Below are positions 18,331 through 25,514 of a DNA stretch of 64,000 nt, piece after piece. A program made the translations under genes and the position numbers. The DNA comes from Ignavibacteriota bacterium (GTDB taxonomy: Bacteria > Bacteroidota > Ignavibacteria > Ignavibacteriales > Ignavibacteriaceae), in NCBI GenBank assembly GCA_013285405.1, contig CP053446.1:1525985-1589984 (forward strand), read 5' to 3'. Under the pieces are notes generated by a model. The model saw only the letters and a program-made list of their open reading frames with translations. It searched no databases and was not told the DNA's origin. Every line of letters starts with the position of its first letter. Within the stretch, counting starts at the first letter, position 1.

Positions 18331-18438
18331 TGTGCACGTCAATAACTATATGCACAACGGTTGTGCAAGAGTTTCCTGATATGCACAAATAATTATCATT
18401 ATTGTGCAAGTAAAACAGAAATGCACAGATTTTGTGCA
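18331..18438. repeat. Phased array of seven TGCACA/TGTGCA half-sites
   Basis: TGTGCA or its complement TGCACA begins at 18331, 18351, 18362, 18382, 18403, 18422 and 18433, in strictly alternating orientation. The intervals are 20, 11, 20, 21, 19 and 11 bases, close to whole helical turns. Several neighbours form clean inverted repeats, for example TGCACAAC/GTTGTGCA across a short spacer. The array lies between two converging genes (fic and a DUF1579-like gene) and encodes nothing obvious. It looks like an operator or protein-binding array. A similar inverted pair precedes the toxin-antitoxin operon at 20828-20867. Confidence 0.6.
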
Positions 18439-18471
18439 TATTTCTTATGATGGATTGATAATAGAGAATTA

Positions 18472-18499
18472 AAAAGCGGGCTGCAGAAAACCCGCTTTT
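18472..18499. terminator. Bidirectional rho-independent terminator
   Basis: AAAAGCGGG and CCCGCTTTT form a perfect 9-bp stem around a 10-base loop between converging genes. The A/T-rich arms give a T-tract on both strands, so it should end the DUF1579-like transcript and any read-through from fic. Confidence 0.8.
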
Positions 18500-18514
18500 A
18501 CAGTGTGCAGAAAT

Positions 18515-19102
18515 TTATTTGATTCTGGTGTACTTGATTTCCATCATTTTCATTTCGGGTCTTCCTCCTTCTTCCATATACATTGTGAACAAAGATTCAT
18601 CATCATTGACATGCTGGATAATTTCCCGAACTTTATATTCACCAGTGAAACTCATTCCCGAACCGGTATAAGTAAAGGTTTTTGAGGCTTCATCGTAGCT
18701 GCCCTCGAGATTTAAGACTCCGGTTCCCATGTTATCAATCCAAACACTGAAGAATTTTTTTGTTGCATTATCGTAGCCGCTTATTGATGAACCTTCGAAA
18801 GGCATACCCATAAAGTTTGCGGTTTCGGTTGCAATGAAATATCTTCCGCCGAGCATTGACTCACATACGGATTTACCTACAGTTTCAGTTGGCGGCATAT
18901 TGGGATCCATCCAGGATTTAATTTCAGTTTTCCATTCGCCAACACTCTTGGCAAGAAGTTCGTGCATAGTGCCAGGAGTCATATATTCCTGCCATGCTTT
19001 CATCATTGCAGGATCCATTCCTGCCTCTTCATCCTGTGCGAAAAGATTATTGGATGAAGCGACGAATAAGAAAACAAACAAAAGTGAAAATAATTTTTTC
19101 AT
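18515..19102 (-). CDS. DUF1579-like secreted protein
   Basis: This 195-residue protein has a clear signal peptide (KKLFSLLFVFLFVASSNNLFA, cleavage after about residue 22). The mature part fits DUF1579: LAKSVGEWKTEIKSWMDP at the start, then CESMLGGRYFIAT, GMPFEGSSISGYDNATKKFFSVWIDNMGTG, and FTYTGSGM. These phrases build a small lipocalin-like barrel predicted for this family, whose function is unknown. It would be periplasmic. The gene after it on the same strand is the YhcH-like gene upstream at 19132-19584, 29 bases away, so the two may share a transcript. Confidence 0.75.
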   Translation of the reverse strand: MKKLFSLLFVFLFVASSNNLFAQDEEAGMDPAMMKAWQEYMTPGTMHELLAKSVGEWKTEIKSWMDPNMPPTETVGKSVCESMLGGRYFIATETANFMGMPFEGSSISGYDNATKKFFSVWIDNMGTGVLNLEGSYDEASKTFTYTGSGMSFTGEYKVREIIQHVNDDESLFTMYMEEGGRPEMKMMEIKYTRIK

Positions 19103-19131
19103 AGTACCTCCATAAGTTTTTAATAATTTAA

Positions 19132-19584
19132 TTAATTAACGCGGACTTTTATTACAAGTTTTTTTACGAATGAAATTTTTCCAGTTATTATCCCGGGCAT
19201 ATGAACATCCTCCGGAAAAAATATTGCGAACATACCTTCAGAAACTTTTGTGAATGATTTTTCACCTTTGAAAAATTCAACATCATTTTCTTCTTTATAC
19301 GGTTCGAGAATTATCTGATTACCGAGTGGAGTATAACCAATTAATTCTTCCCCACTGATCACGTACTGAACATCAATATATTTTCTGTGGGCTTCAAGCT
19401 TTCCTTCAGATTCCGGTTTAGTTTTGTATTCGTTTATCAAAGCAAAAATATTTTCATCATCTGTCTCGTATTTACCCGGCGTAATTTTTTTCAAATCAGT
19501 ATTATTAATGTATTCAAATGCTTTTTCAATTCTATTGCCCAATCCTTTGTAAAGATGTGCGTTTTCGATTTTGTCGATTATCAT
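19132..19584 (-). CDS. YhcH/YjgK/YiaL-family cupin protein
   Basis: This 150-residue protein starts MIIDKIENAHLYKGLGNRIEKAFEYI. It carries the family's internal markers EGKLEAHRKYIDVQYVISGEE (with the E-x-HRKYIDVQ motif) and a metal-site-like FPEDVHMPG. These proteins are small double-stranded-beta-helix (cupin) proteins linked to sugar or sialic-acid metabolism, including the EbgC beta-galactosidase subunit. Here no sugar genes lie nearby, so the substrate is unknown. It is followed on the same strand after 29 bases by the DUF1579-like gene and has full family length. Confidence 0.88.
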   Translation of the reverse strand: MIIDKIENAHLYKGLGNRIEKAFEYINNTDLKKITPGKYETDDENIFALINEYKTKPESEGKLEAHRKYIDVQYVISGEELIGYTPLGNQIILEPYKEENDVEFFKGEKSFTKVSEGMFAIFFPEDVHMPGIITGKISFVKKLVIKVRVN

Positions 19585-19729
19585 TTTTTTGGTTTAATAT
19601 TGATATGAAAATAATGCCAGTAAAGATAAACTGACAGGAAGAATTTTAAAAGAATTATTGATGAACGGTAACTTCAGATCGAATCGCAGCAAGTAATTAT
19701 TTATATTTGAGTAAAAAACCGGAGAAAAT

Positions 19730-20227
19730 ATGGCAAAAAATTCATCATTCGATATTGTATCTGAAATTGATTTCCAGGAAGTAGATAACGCAGTTAATCA
19801 GGCAATCAAAGAAATTCACCAGAGATATGACTTAAAAGATTCTGCAACAGAGATCGAGCTAAATAAAAAAGATAAGCTGATAAATATCAACACAAAAGAT
19901 GACTATTCACGTAAACAATCAATTGATATTCTACAGACAAGGTTTATTAAAAGAAGTTTATCAATTAAAGTTATGAAGCTGGAAGAACCCGAACCGGCGG
20001 CAACCGGAAGACTGAAACAAAAAATTAATCTGCAAAGCGGAATTTCTAAAGACAATGCGAAGATAATTACAAAGATGATTAAGGATATGAATCTGAAAGT
20101 AAGTGCGCAGATAATGGATGAAAGAATCCGTGTACAGGGAGCTAAAAAAGATGATTTGCAGATCGTAATCTCAAAAGTAAAAGAAGCTGATCTTGATTTC
20201 CCTGTTCAGTTTGTTAATTATCAGTGA
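19730..20227 (+). CDS. yajQ: YajQ-family nucleotide/cyclic-di-GMP-binding protein
   Basis: The 165 residues are full length for this family: MAKNSSFDIVSEIDFQEVDNAV, then IHQRYDLKDSAT, RFIKRSLSIK, KQKINLQSGISKDNAKII, and VQGAKKDDLQIVIS, ending DFPVQFVNYQ. YajQ proteins have two ferredoxin-like domains, bind cyclic di-GMP in Xanthomonas, and bind RNA or nucleotides elsewhere. What is odd is downstream. The last 84 bases recur at 20728-20811 at about 89% identity, with mostly third-codon-position changes, and in worse shape at 21472-21529. The present 3' end may therefore have been supplied by an integrated element, with the copies as old junctions. Confidence 0.95.
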   Translation: MAKNSSFDIVSEIDFQEVDNAVNQAIKEIHQRYDLKDSATEIELNKKDKLININTKDDYSRKQSIDILQTRFIKRSLSIKVMKLEEPEPAATGRLKQKINLQSGISKDNAKIITKMIKDMNLKVSAQIMDERIRVQGAKKDDLQIVISKVKEADLDFPVQFVNYQ

Positions 20228-20264
20228 AGAATTTTAAATAGTTGAAAGCAATAGGAATACTTTT

Positions 20265-20705
20265 ATGAAGAATAAATTAATTGTAAACACACTGCTTGTA
20301 TTTTTAATATCGGCAAATCTTTTCAGCCAAGAAATAAAGGAAGATGACCCTGATTATAAACCAAGGAATTTGCAAGAGGCGATATCCCAGCTCGATATAA
20401 TTTTTCCAGATTCAACTAAAGAACAAATCATTACAATGTCCGAAGATGAATTTGTGATAGACACTCATTTTTCTACAGGATTATGGATTAGGAATGAGTG
20501 GTTGTATGATAGAGTGTTGGGATACAGTATCGGGGATAGTGATTTACGAGAAGAATTACTTGAAATGGGGGTACCTTCAAATGATGATATGTCAGGATTA
20601 ATTTTAAGATCCTATTATAGACATCTAACAAATCAAGATCTTAACATTGATCAACAGATAATTGAAATACAAAGATTTTATATTGAGCGGGAGAAAATTA
20701 ATTGA
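20265..20705 (+). CDS. DUF6794-like secreted protein
   Basis: This 146-residue protein has a signal peptide (NKLIVNTLLVFLISANLFS). Its mature part has PRNLQEAISQLDIIFPDSTKEQIITMSEDEF, then THFSTGLWIRNEWLYDR and SGLILRSYYRHL. I recognise this as the DUF6794 pattern (an 'Ai-x-x-LD...H-x-S-x-G-x-xIRN' protein) from memory; the function is unknown. The gene lies between yajQ and a duplicated 3' end of yajQ, so it is the cargo of an apparent insertion. Similar proteins are often seen in repeated immunity-type cassettes, but nothing here proves that. The family call is moderate. Confidence 0.6.
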   Translation: MKNKLIVNTLLVFLISANLFSQEIKEDDPDYKPRNLQEAISQLDIIFPDSTKEQIITMSEDEFVIDTHFSTGLWIRNEWLYDRVLGYSIGDSDLREELLEMGVPSNDDMSGLILRSYYRHLTNQDLNIDQQIIEIQRFYIEREKIN

Positions 20706-20727
20706 AGTCTTGAACATTCAGAAGACG

Positions 20728-20811
20728 AAAAAAGATGACTTGCAGATTGTCATCCCAAAAGTAAAAGAAGCCGATCTAGATTTTCCTGTTCAGTTTGTTA
20801 ATTACCAGTAG
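20728..20811 (+). pseudogene. Duplicate 3' end of yajQ, copy 2
   Basis: These 84 bases align without gaps to the final 84 bases of yajQ (20144-20227), with about nine differences. Most differences are synonymous, so the translation KKDDLQIVIPKVKEADLDF and its ending are kept. There is no start codon or upstream yajQ sequence. The silent-site pattern says the copy came from a once-functional yajQ allele, as expected when an element integrates into a gene end. Confidence 0.85.
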
Positions 20812-20827
20812 ATAAATTTTAACTTGT

Positions 20828-20867
20828 AATATTGTGCAAAATATTGTACGTTTATCTGCACAATATT
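20828..20867. promoter_or_regulatory. Operator-like inverted repeat of the toxin-antitoxin operon
   Basis: AATATTGTGCA and TGCACAATATT are perfect 11-bp inverted arms with an 18-base spacer, which itself contains AATATTGTAC, a third partial copy. The repeat ends 16 bases before the antitoxin start, the right place for antitoxin-mediated autorepression. The TGTGCA/TGCACA core is the same hexamer as in the array at 18331-18438. Confidence 0.7.
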
Positions 20868-20883
20868 TTAGTCGGAGAATTTA

Positions 20884-21159
20884 ATGCACAAAATACAATT
20901 AGACCAGGATATTCAACCTCTTTCCGAGTTCCGTTCCAAAGTAGCTTTTTACTTTGAAAAAGTTAAGAAGACAAAAAGACCTTTAATCATTACTCAAAAC
21001 GGAAAAAGCACCGCAATATTGTTAGATGTTTCAGAGTATCAATCAATGCTTGATAAGCTGGAAGTAATTGAAGATGTTAAATTAGCAGAAGCACAACTCA
21101 GCCAGGGGAAGGAAATATCTCATAAAGAATTGAAGAAGAAGTTTGCCAGGAAAGCTTAA
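20884..21159 (+). CDS. Phd/YefM-type antitoxin
   Basis: This 91-residue protein matches the Phd/YefM N-terminal fold: IQPLSEFRSKVAFYFEKVKKTKRPLIITQNGKSTAILLDVSEYQSMLDKLE is the typical 'SEFRxxxxxxxxxVxxxxxPxxITxxGxxxAVLxxxxxY' pattern. The rest is a helical toxin-binding tail (VKLAEAQLSQGKEISHKEL). It would neutralise the ParE-like toxin two bases downstream and repress the operon through the 11-bp inverted repeat just upstream. A start ATG with GGAG about 7 bases upstream supports the call. The pair sits inside the yajQ-associated insertion region. Confidence 0.88.
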   Translation: MHKIQLDQDIQPLSEFRSKVAFYFEKVKKTKRPLIITQNGKSTAILLDVSEYQSMLDKLEVIEDVKLAEAQLSQGKEISHKELKKKFARKA

Positions 21160-21161
21160 TT

Positions 21162-21455
21162 ATGAAAATATCCTGGTCACCACTTGCTGCTGATAGATTG
21201 GAAAATATTTATGAATACATATCAGTTGATAATAAAGCAGCAGCACAAAAAGTGGTTGAAAGAATTTTTAAAAAAGTTGAATCATTAGCAAAGAATCCTG
21301 AAAGAGGAAGAAAGGTACCCGAAACAAACAGAGAAGAAATCAGAGAATTATTTGAAAGTGATTATAGAATCAACTATCGCATTGAAACGAAAAGAGTTTC
21401 TATTTTGACAATCAGAAATTTTAAACAGATATTACCCGATAAGGATATTAAGTAA
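21162..21455 (+). CDS. RelE/ParE-family toxin
   Basis: The 97 residues begin MKISWSPLAADRLENIYEYIS, the standard ParE start, followed by AAAQKVVERIFKKVESLAKNPERGRKVPE and a C-terminal DYRINYRIETKRVSILTIRNFKQ. Proteins of this subfamily either poison DNA gyrase (ParE) or cut mRNA on the ribosome (RelE). The helix pattern and the NPERGRKVPE loop favour ParE. It starts two bases after the antitoxin stop. The full family length suggests it is functional. Downstream lies a further degraded copy of the yajQ end. Confidence 0.88.
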   Translation: MKISWSPLAADRLENIYEYISVDNKAAAQKVVERIFKKVESLAKNPERGRKVPETNREEIRELFESDYRINYRIETKRVSILTIRNFKQILPDKDIK

Positions 21456-21471
21456 ACGTGAAATTACTTTT

Positions 21472-21529
21472 TCAAAAATTAAAAGAAGCCGATCTTGATT
21501 TTTGTGTTTAGTTTGTGAATTACCAATGA
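21472..21529 (+). pseudogene. Degraded 3' end of yajQ, copy 3
   Basis: About 58 bases match the end of yajQ (KEADLDF, then a stop replacing Gln, then FVNYQ and a stop). It has an in-frame TAG and no start. Compared with copies 1 and 2 it is more decayed, which suggests an older junction. It closes the toxin-antitoxin segment. Confidence 0.78.
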
Positions 21530-21625
21530 GTTATCAAGCAAGAAAAAGTTTTGTAAAAGGATGATATATATGCACGATCTATTTTTAAATATTACGTCTA
21601 TGAGAAAATTTGATTACAAATGGGG

Positions 21626-21655
21626 CGTAGATATGCATATGCACGTATATCTACG
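21626..21655. repeat. Perfect 9-bp inverted repeat
   Basis: CGTAGATAT and ATATCTACG flank 12 bases that contain GCATATGC. The element lies in the 174 bases between the third yajQ end and the next gene. No T-run follows. It could be an operator or a recombination site. Confidence 0.55.
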
Positions 21656-21703
21656 TTCCGAAACTAATTTTTCTGAGCAGTATAAGTAATAGATATACGT
21701 TTT

Positions 21704-22651
21704 ATGAATAAATCATCATCAATAAAGAATTGTCCATTTTGCAAGAATCAGATTCCTATTAATTCAGAAAAGTGTCCTATTTGCAAAATGACTTTAATTG
21801 AACGAATTGAGTCTATAAAAAGGGAAGAACGTCCTTCAATAGATTCGCAGTCAAAAACTGAAAATAACGAAAAGCAATCTACTAGAAAAAATAAGTTTAC
21901 CTTTGCAAGTAAAGATTATACAAACAAATTCTTTGATTTTTTAAAAAGAAAAAAAGGCTTATTAATATTTTCTTCTGTTGTAATTTTATTGATTTATTAT
22001 TTTGCTCAAAGCAACAATTCCACCGAACCTGAAAAAACTTTATATAATTATGAGCTTGATAAACAAAACAATTCAAGTGAAGAAAATAATTCCAATTCGA
22101 TAAATATTGAAAACAATCGAAATAATTACTCACCATCTAATATTGAGCGAGAAACATATTCTTCAACACCCGAAGAAAAACCTTTAGATAATCAAAAAGT
22201 CAAGGATTTCAGTAACATTCCCGAAAAATATATCCCCAACGGAAAAATATTTTTAAAAAATAAAAGATACTTTACGGGACTTGGAGAATTAACAATTAAA
22301 AATGGAACGAATAATGACGCAGTTGTTAAACTAGTCCCAATCACTATTAATAAATCCGCTCTGACTTTATATGTTAGAAGAAACTCTGATTTTACAATTA
22401 AAAAAATTAAAGACGGCAACTACAAATTATATTTTGTAGTCGGCAGACATTATGATGAAGATTCTTTAATTTTTCTTCAAGATTGCTCGTTTTCAGTATT
22501 TGAAAAAGGGTTACCTTTTACTACTAATGAATTTCAGTTAAAAGATAGAATAGAAAGAGAATATTCTGTTTCTGAAATCACATTACATCCTGTAATTGGT
22601 GGAACAGCCAGAACAGATGCAATAACTAAAAAAGATTTTTTATCCTTATAG
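21704..22651 (+). CDS. Zinc-ribbon membrane protein of unknown function
   Basis: This 315-residue protein has an N-terminal zinc ribbon (CPFC at 10-13, CPIC at 24-27), a charged linker, and one membrane helix at about 80-98 (LLIFSSVVILLIYYFA). A long Asn/Ser-rich spacer follows, then a C-terminal domain of about 130 residues (YIPNGKIFLKNKRYFTGLGELTIKNGTNNDAVVKLVP). The layout is a cytoplasmic zinc ribbon joined to an external domain. I do not recognise the C-terminal domain; TIKNGTNNDAVVKL hints at a beta-sandwich. It is followed after 21 bases by a lipoprotein gene and then an HNH-like gene; the three probably form one transcript. Confidence 0.7.
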   Translation: MNKSSSIKNCPFCKNQIPINSEKCPICKMTLIERIESIKREERPSIDSQSKTENNEKQSTRKNKFTFASKDYTNKFFDFLKRKKGLLIFSSVVILLIYYFAQSNNSTEPEKTLYNYELDKQNNSSEENNSNSINIENNRNNYSPSNIERETYSSTPEEKPLDNQKVKDFSNIPEKYIPNGKIFLKNKRYFTGLGELTIKNGTNNDAVVKLVPITINKSALTLYVRRNSDFTIKKIKDGNYKLYFVVGRHYDEDSLIFLQDCSFSVFEKGLPFTTNEFQLKDRIEREYSVSEITLHPVIGGTARTDAITKKDFLSL

Positions 22652-22672
22652 AAATATTAAATTGGAGGTATT

Positions 22673-23314
22673 ATGAACTCTATAAAATATTTTAAAAACA
22701 TTGGATTTTTACTGTTTCTTTTCGGTTGCGCATCAACAAGAATGACTTCTTTCAAAGACCCAGATTATCAGAAAGCAGAATTTAAAAGAATTCTTGTTGT
22801 GGCGAATACTAATGATTTAGAAGACAGGCAAAAATTAGAATCTAAAATGGTCGAAGCCTTTTCCGATATTGGTGTTTTTGCTATGGAAAGCTTTAGATTA
22901 TTTCCACCAACACGAGAATTATCCGATGAAGAAAAAGTAGACCTTTTACTAAAAAATGACATTGATGCTTTCATCTCAATTTCTGTTGGCGAAAGCGGAG
23001 TGAATGAAGTTTATGTTCCTCAAACGAGTTCAACAACAAAAACAAAAGGTAATGTAAATGTTTATGGTAATACTGCCACCTATAAAGAAAAATCAACAAC
23101 AACATATCAAGGAGGTTATACATTAAACAAGCCTTGGGCTGAATTTGAAACCCAATTATATGATGTTTCAAATGGTCACATGGCTTGGATAGCAACTTCA
23201 TTTACTGGAGGAAATGCTTATGCAAATAGAAATACAGTTATCAATTCATATTGTGGAAAGACGGTTGACCAATTATTAGAAGATAAACTTATCATGAAGT
23301 CATTGCAAAAATAA
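22673..23314 (+). CDS. Lipoprotein of unknown function
   Basis: This 213-residue protein has a type II signal peptide ending in the lipobox LFGC (Cys at about residue 19). The mature part contains a Rossmann-like start (FKRILVVANTNDLEDRQKLESKMVEAF), and a stretch typical of DUF4136-like or CsgG-like lipoproteins (LLLKNDIDAFISISVGESGVNEVYVPQ). A Thr/Lys/Gly-rich loop follows, then KPWAEFETQLYDVSNGHMAWIATSFTGG. Such proteins sit on the inner face of the outer membrane. The GGAGG ribosome-binding site is strong. It overlaps the next gene by one base. Confidence 0.75.
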   Translation: MNSIKYFKNIGFLLFLFGCASTRMTSFKDPDYQKAEFKRILVVANTNDLEDRQKLESKMVEAFSDIGVFAMESFRLFPPTRELSDEEKVDLLLKNDIDAFISISVGESGVNEVYVPQTSSTTKTKGNVNVYGNTATYKEKSTTTYQGGYTLNKPWAEFETQLYDVSNGHMAWIATSFTGGNAYANRNTVINSYCGKTVDQLLEDKLIMKSLQK

Positions 23315-24114
23315 TGGCACGAAGAAAGAAAAAAATATTTGGTAATTGTCAGATTTGTGAACAATATAAAAAACTTACAGATGACCACGTTCCACCCCAA
23401 GGTGGTATAAAAATAGACTCGGTTGAAATAAAATCAGCATTTGATTTTTTTTCAAAGCAGATGAAAAATAAATATTATTTTATTTCACAAAACGGAGTAA
23501 AGTTTACAACATTATGTGAGTGTTGTAATAGCAGACTTGGGCGTGAATACGATACAGTGTTAAACTCTTTTTCATTAGATGTTAACAAATTTCTCACTTC
23601 AAAATTATCACTCCTTAATTCATATAATATTGAAACAAAGCCAAATAGATTAATTCGAGGCGTGTTAGGACATTTGTTGGCAACAAAAGGTGAAATAGAG
23701 AAAACTCCTTTTGATGATAAAGTAAGAGAAATATTATTAGATGAAAGTAAACTAATTCCAGATGATATAAATGTTTTTTATTGGATTTATCCTTACAAGC
23801 TAACCATAATCATCAGAGATATTTTAATGCCTGCTATTCGTGGTAGGTATAATGATTTTGGATTCTTCCAAATATTCAAATACTATCCAATTGCATATTT
23901 AGTAGTTAATAAAAGTAACTATCATAACCTTCAATCACTTCGGGATTATAATTCTGCGAAGCTTGATACAGTAGCTGAAATAAATATTAGAATTAATGAG
24001 CAAAGGCATTGGAAGTGGCCTGAAATAGTTGAAGATGGAAATTTTGTTTTTTTAGGTAAAGCCGGAACTGAGGGAATTAAAGCCGAAAAACATATTAAGG
24101 GAAAAAACGTATAA
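23314..24114 (+). CDS. HNH-like zinc-finger protein
   Basis: This 266-residue protein has an N-terminal region that looks like an HNH nuclease fold: CQIC at 12-15, TDDHVPPQ at about 22-29 supplying the Asp-His pair, and CECC followed by NSRLG near residue 70 as the second zinc pair and Asn. The remaining 190 residues or so are helical and unfamiliar. HNH folds cut DNA, but this architecture also occurs in non-catalytic proteins, so nuclease activity is inferred only. Its ATG overlaps the lipoprotein stop by one base. A region resembling an integron or repeat end begins at its stop codon. Confidence 0.65.
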   Translation: MARRKKKIFGNCQICEQYKKLTDDHVPPQGGIKIDSVEIKSAFDFFSKQMKNKYYFISQNGVKFTTLCECCNSRLGREYDTVLNSFSLDVNKFLTSKLSLLNSYNIETKPNRLIRGVLGHLLATKGEIEKTPFDDKVREILLDESKLIPDDINVFYWIYPYKLTIIIRDILMPAIRGRYNDFGFFQIFKYYPIAYLVVNKSNYHNLQSLRDYNSAKLDTVAEINIRINEQRHWKWPEIVEDGNFVFLGKAGTEGIKAEKHIKGKNV

Positions 24115-24305
24115 CATGTGCTTCCACCCGACAGCGTTTTCGCATTCGGTATTTTTATAATTTTAATGGTAGTCGTTCCGCGTCAGTTATCTTGTTCGGC
24201 TTTGTTCTACTAAACAAAATTTTTTAATCATTAATGTTTGTGCTTCTATTCAGCAATCTTATTCTGGACTGCGGCTTAGCACAACGCCGTTAATTAGCTC
24301 CAAAT
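24112..24305 (+). repeat. attC-like or related repeat at a cassette end
   Basis: Beginning at the HNH-like gene's stop codon, the sequence has TATAACATGTGCTTCCACC on the left. On the right it has AAGATTGCTGAATAGAAGCA and GGCGTTGTGCTAAGC when read on the other strand. The two ends share TAAC and TGTGCT elements in opposite orientation, as an integron attC site does. At about 190 bases it is longer than most attC sites, so a different repeat class is possible. The rest of 24306-24648 held nothing I recognise. Confidence 0.35.
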
Positions 24306-24648
24306 ATTTGTCTTGCAATAAAAAAATATTTGTGAAAGATTGGAACCAATTTTTTACAAGTTAGTCTAACAGTTCAAATCAAAATTCAATTTTTCAATTG
24401 AGTAAATCAGGAGAATCAAAAAGATTATAAGCAGTTAAAAGATGTAGATTTATCCTTCCTCTTTTAGTCCTGTTCTTCTTTAAATTTTCACAGCATTTAT
24501 AACCTGTTCCGTCAGCTATTTACGTCGGGATAATCCGTATTAATGACGTATAATGTCAGATATTATAACCGAATTGGATTTTTTTCAACGGTATGGAATT
24601 TGAAACTTACATCAATATTCAGGAACAAATGATGCAGCACAACAAAAT

Positions 24649-25386
24649 ATGAGAACATTTTTATTTGCTTTTATTGGAGTTTTTTCCCTCCTTTCAAATT
24701 CCATTTCTAACAGTGCCCCAGGCGAGAGAAATATAAATTCAGATGATAGTATCACTCCGGTTGTTGACAGTTATGATGTACTTCTTAAAAATCTTTATAC
24801 AGAATGTAATCTCACAGATAAATTAGATTATGATATTTTTAAGCAAGCTATGGAAGGTTACACTTCAATAGACCTGGCAAATAAAAAATTAATTTCAATA
24901 ATAGATTATTCAAAACCATCCAACGAAAAAAGATTTTTTATTATTGATATTGAAAACCGCAAACTGCTTTATCAAATCTTAGTTGCTCACGGAAAAAAAT
25001 CCGGCTATCTGAATGCAACAAAATTTTCTAATAAATACGGATCGCACAAAAGTAGTCTTGGATTTTTCAGAACGGGCAAATCATATTTTGGAATAAGAGG
25101 GTATTCATTAAAGCTTGAAGGATTGGAAAAGGGAATAAACGATAACGCCATACAAAGAGGAATTATCATTCACGGTGCAGATTATGTTGATGAAAGAATT
25201 GCTAATGGTAACGGTGTTATCGGAAGAAGCTGGGGATGTCCATCTGTTTCTCTAAAATTATCCAAAACAATAATTAATTTGCTGAAGGGCGGCAGTATTC
25301 TTTTCATTTATGCTGATGATGAACTTTATAAAGAAAAATCTTTGATTGCAAACTTTGATCTGAACGATAATCCTAATCTGAATTAA
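24649..25386 (+). CDS. Murein L,D-transpeptidase-like protein
   Basis: This 245-residue exported protein has a signal peptide of about 22 residues (FLFAFIGVFSLLSNSISNS). The catalytic part carries the YkuD-type motif: the His-Gly pair of IIIHGADYVDE (His175) and the active-site cysteine in GRSWGCPSVS (Cys197), 22 residues on. It belongs to the subgroup annotated as 'murein L,D-transpeptidase catalytic domain family', which has ISIIDYSKPS and GIRGYSLKLEGLE-type phrases. It would form 3-3 cross-links or attach proteins to peptidoglycan in the periplasm. The next gene on this strand is msrB. Confidence 0.88.
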   Translation: MRTFLFAFIGVFSLLSNSISNSAPGERNINSDDSITPVVDSYDVLLKNLYTECNLTDKLDYDIFKQAMEGYTSIDLANKKLISIIDYSKPSNEKRFFIIDIENRKLLYQILVAHGKKSGYLNATKFSNKYGSHKSSLGFFRTGKSYFGIRGYSLKLEGLEKGINDNAIQRGIIIHGADYVDERIANGNGVIGRSWGCPSVSLKLSKTIINLLKGGSILFIYADDELYKEKSLIANFDLNDNPNLN

Positions 25387-25514
25387 TTCATTCCTTTTCT
25401 TCACTTTAAAGTGCATTCTTTTTTGGGCTCTTCAGGATAAATCCAACCTGATTTTACCTTGCGAATTTTACAAATCAAAATTATCTTGCTAATAAATATG
25501 TACAAGGGTTTACA

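Noticed and set aside
18331-18438. CRISPR-like array
   Set aside because: The repeat unit is only 6 bases, spacers are 5-15 bases, and no cas gene is present.
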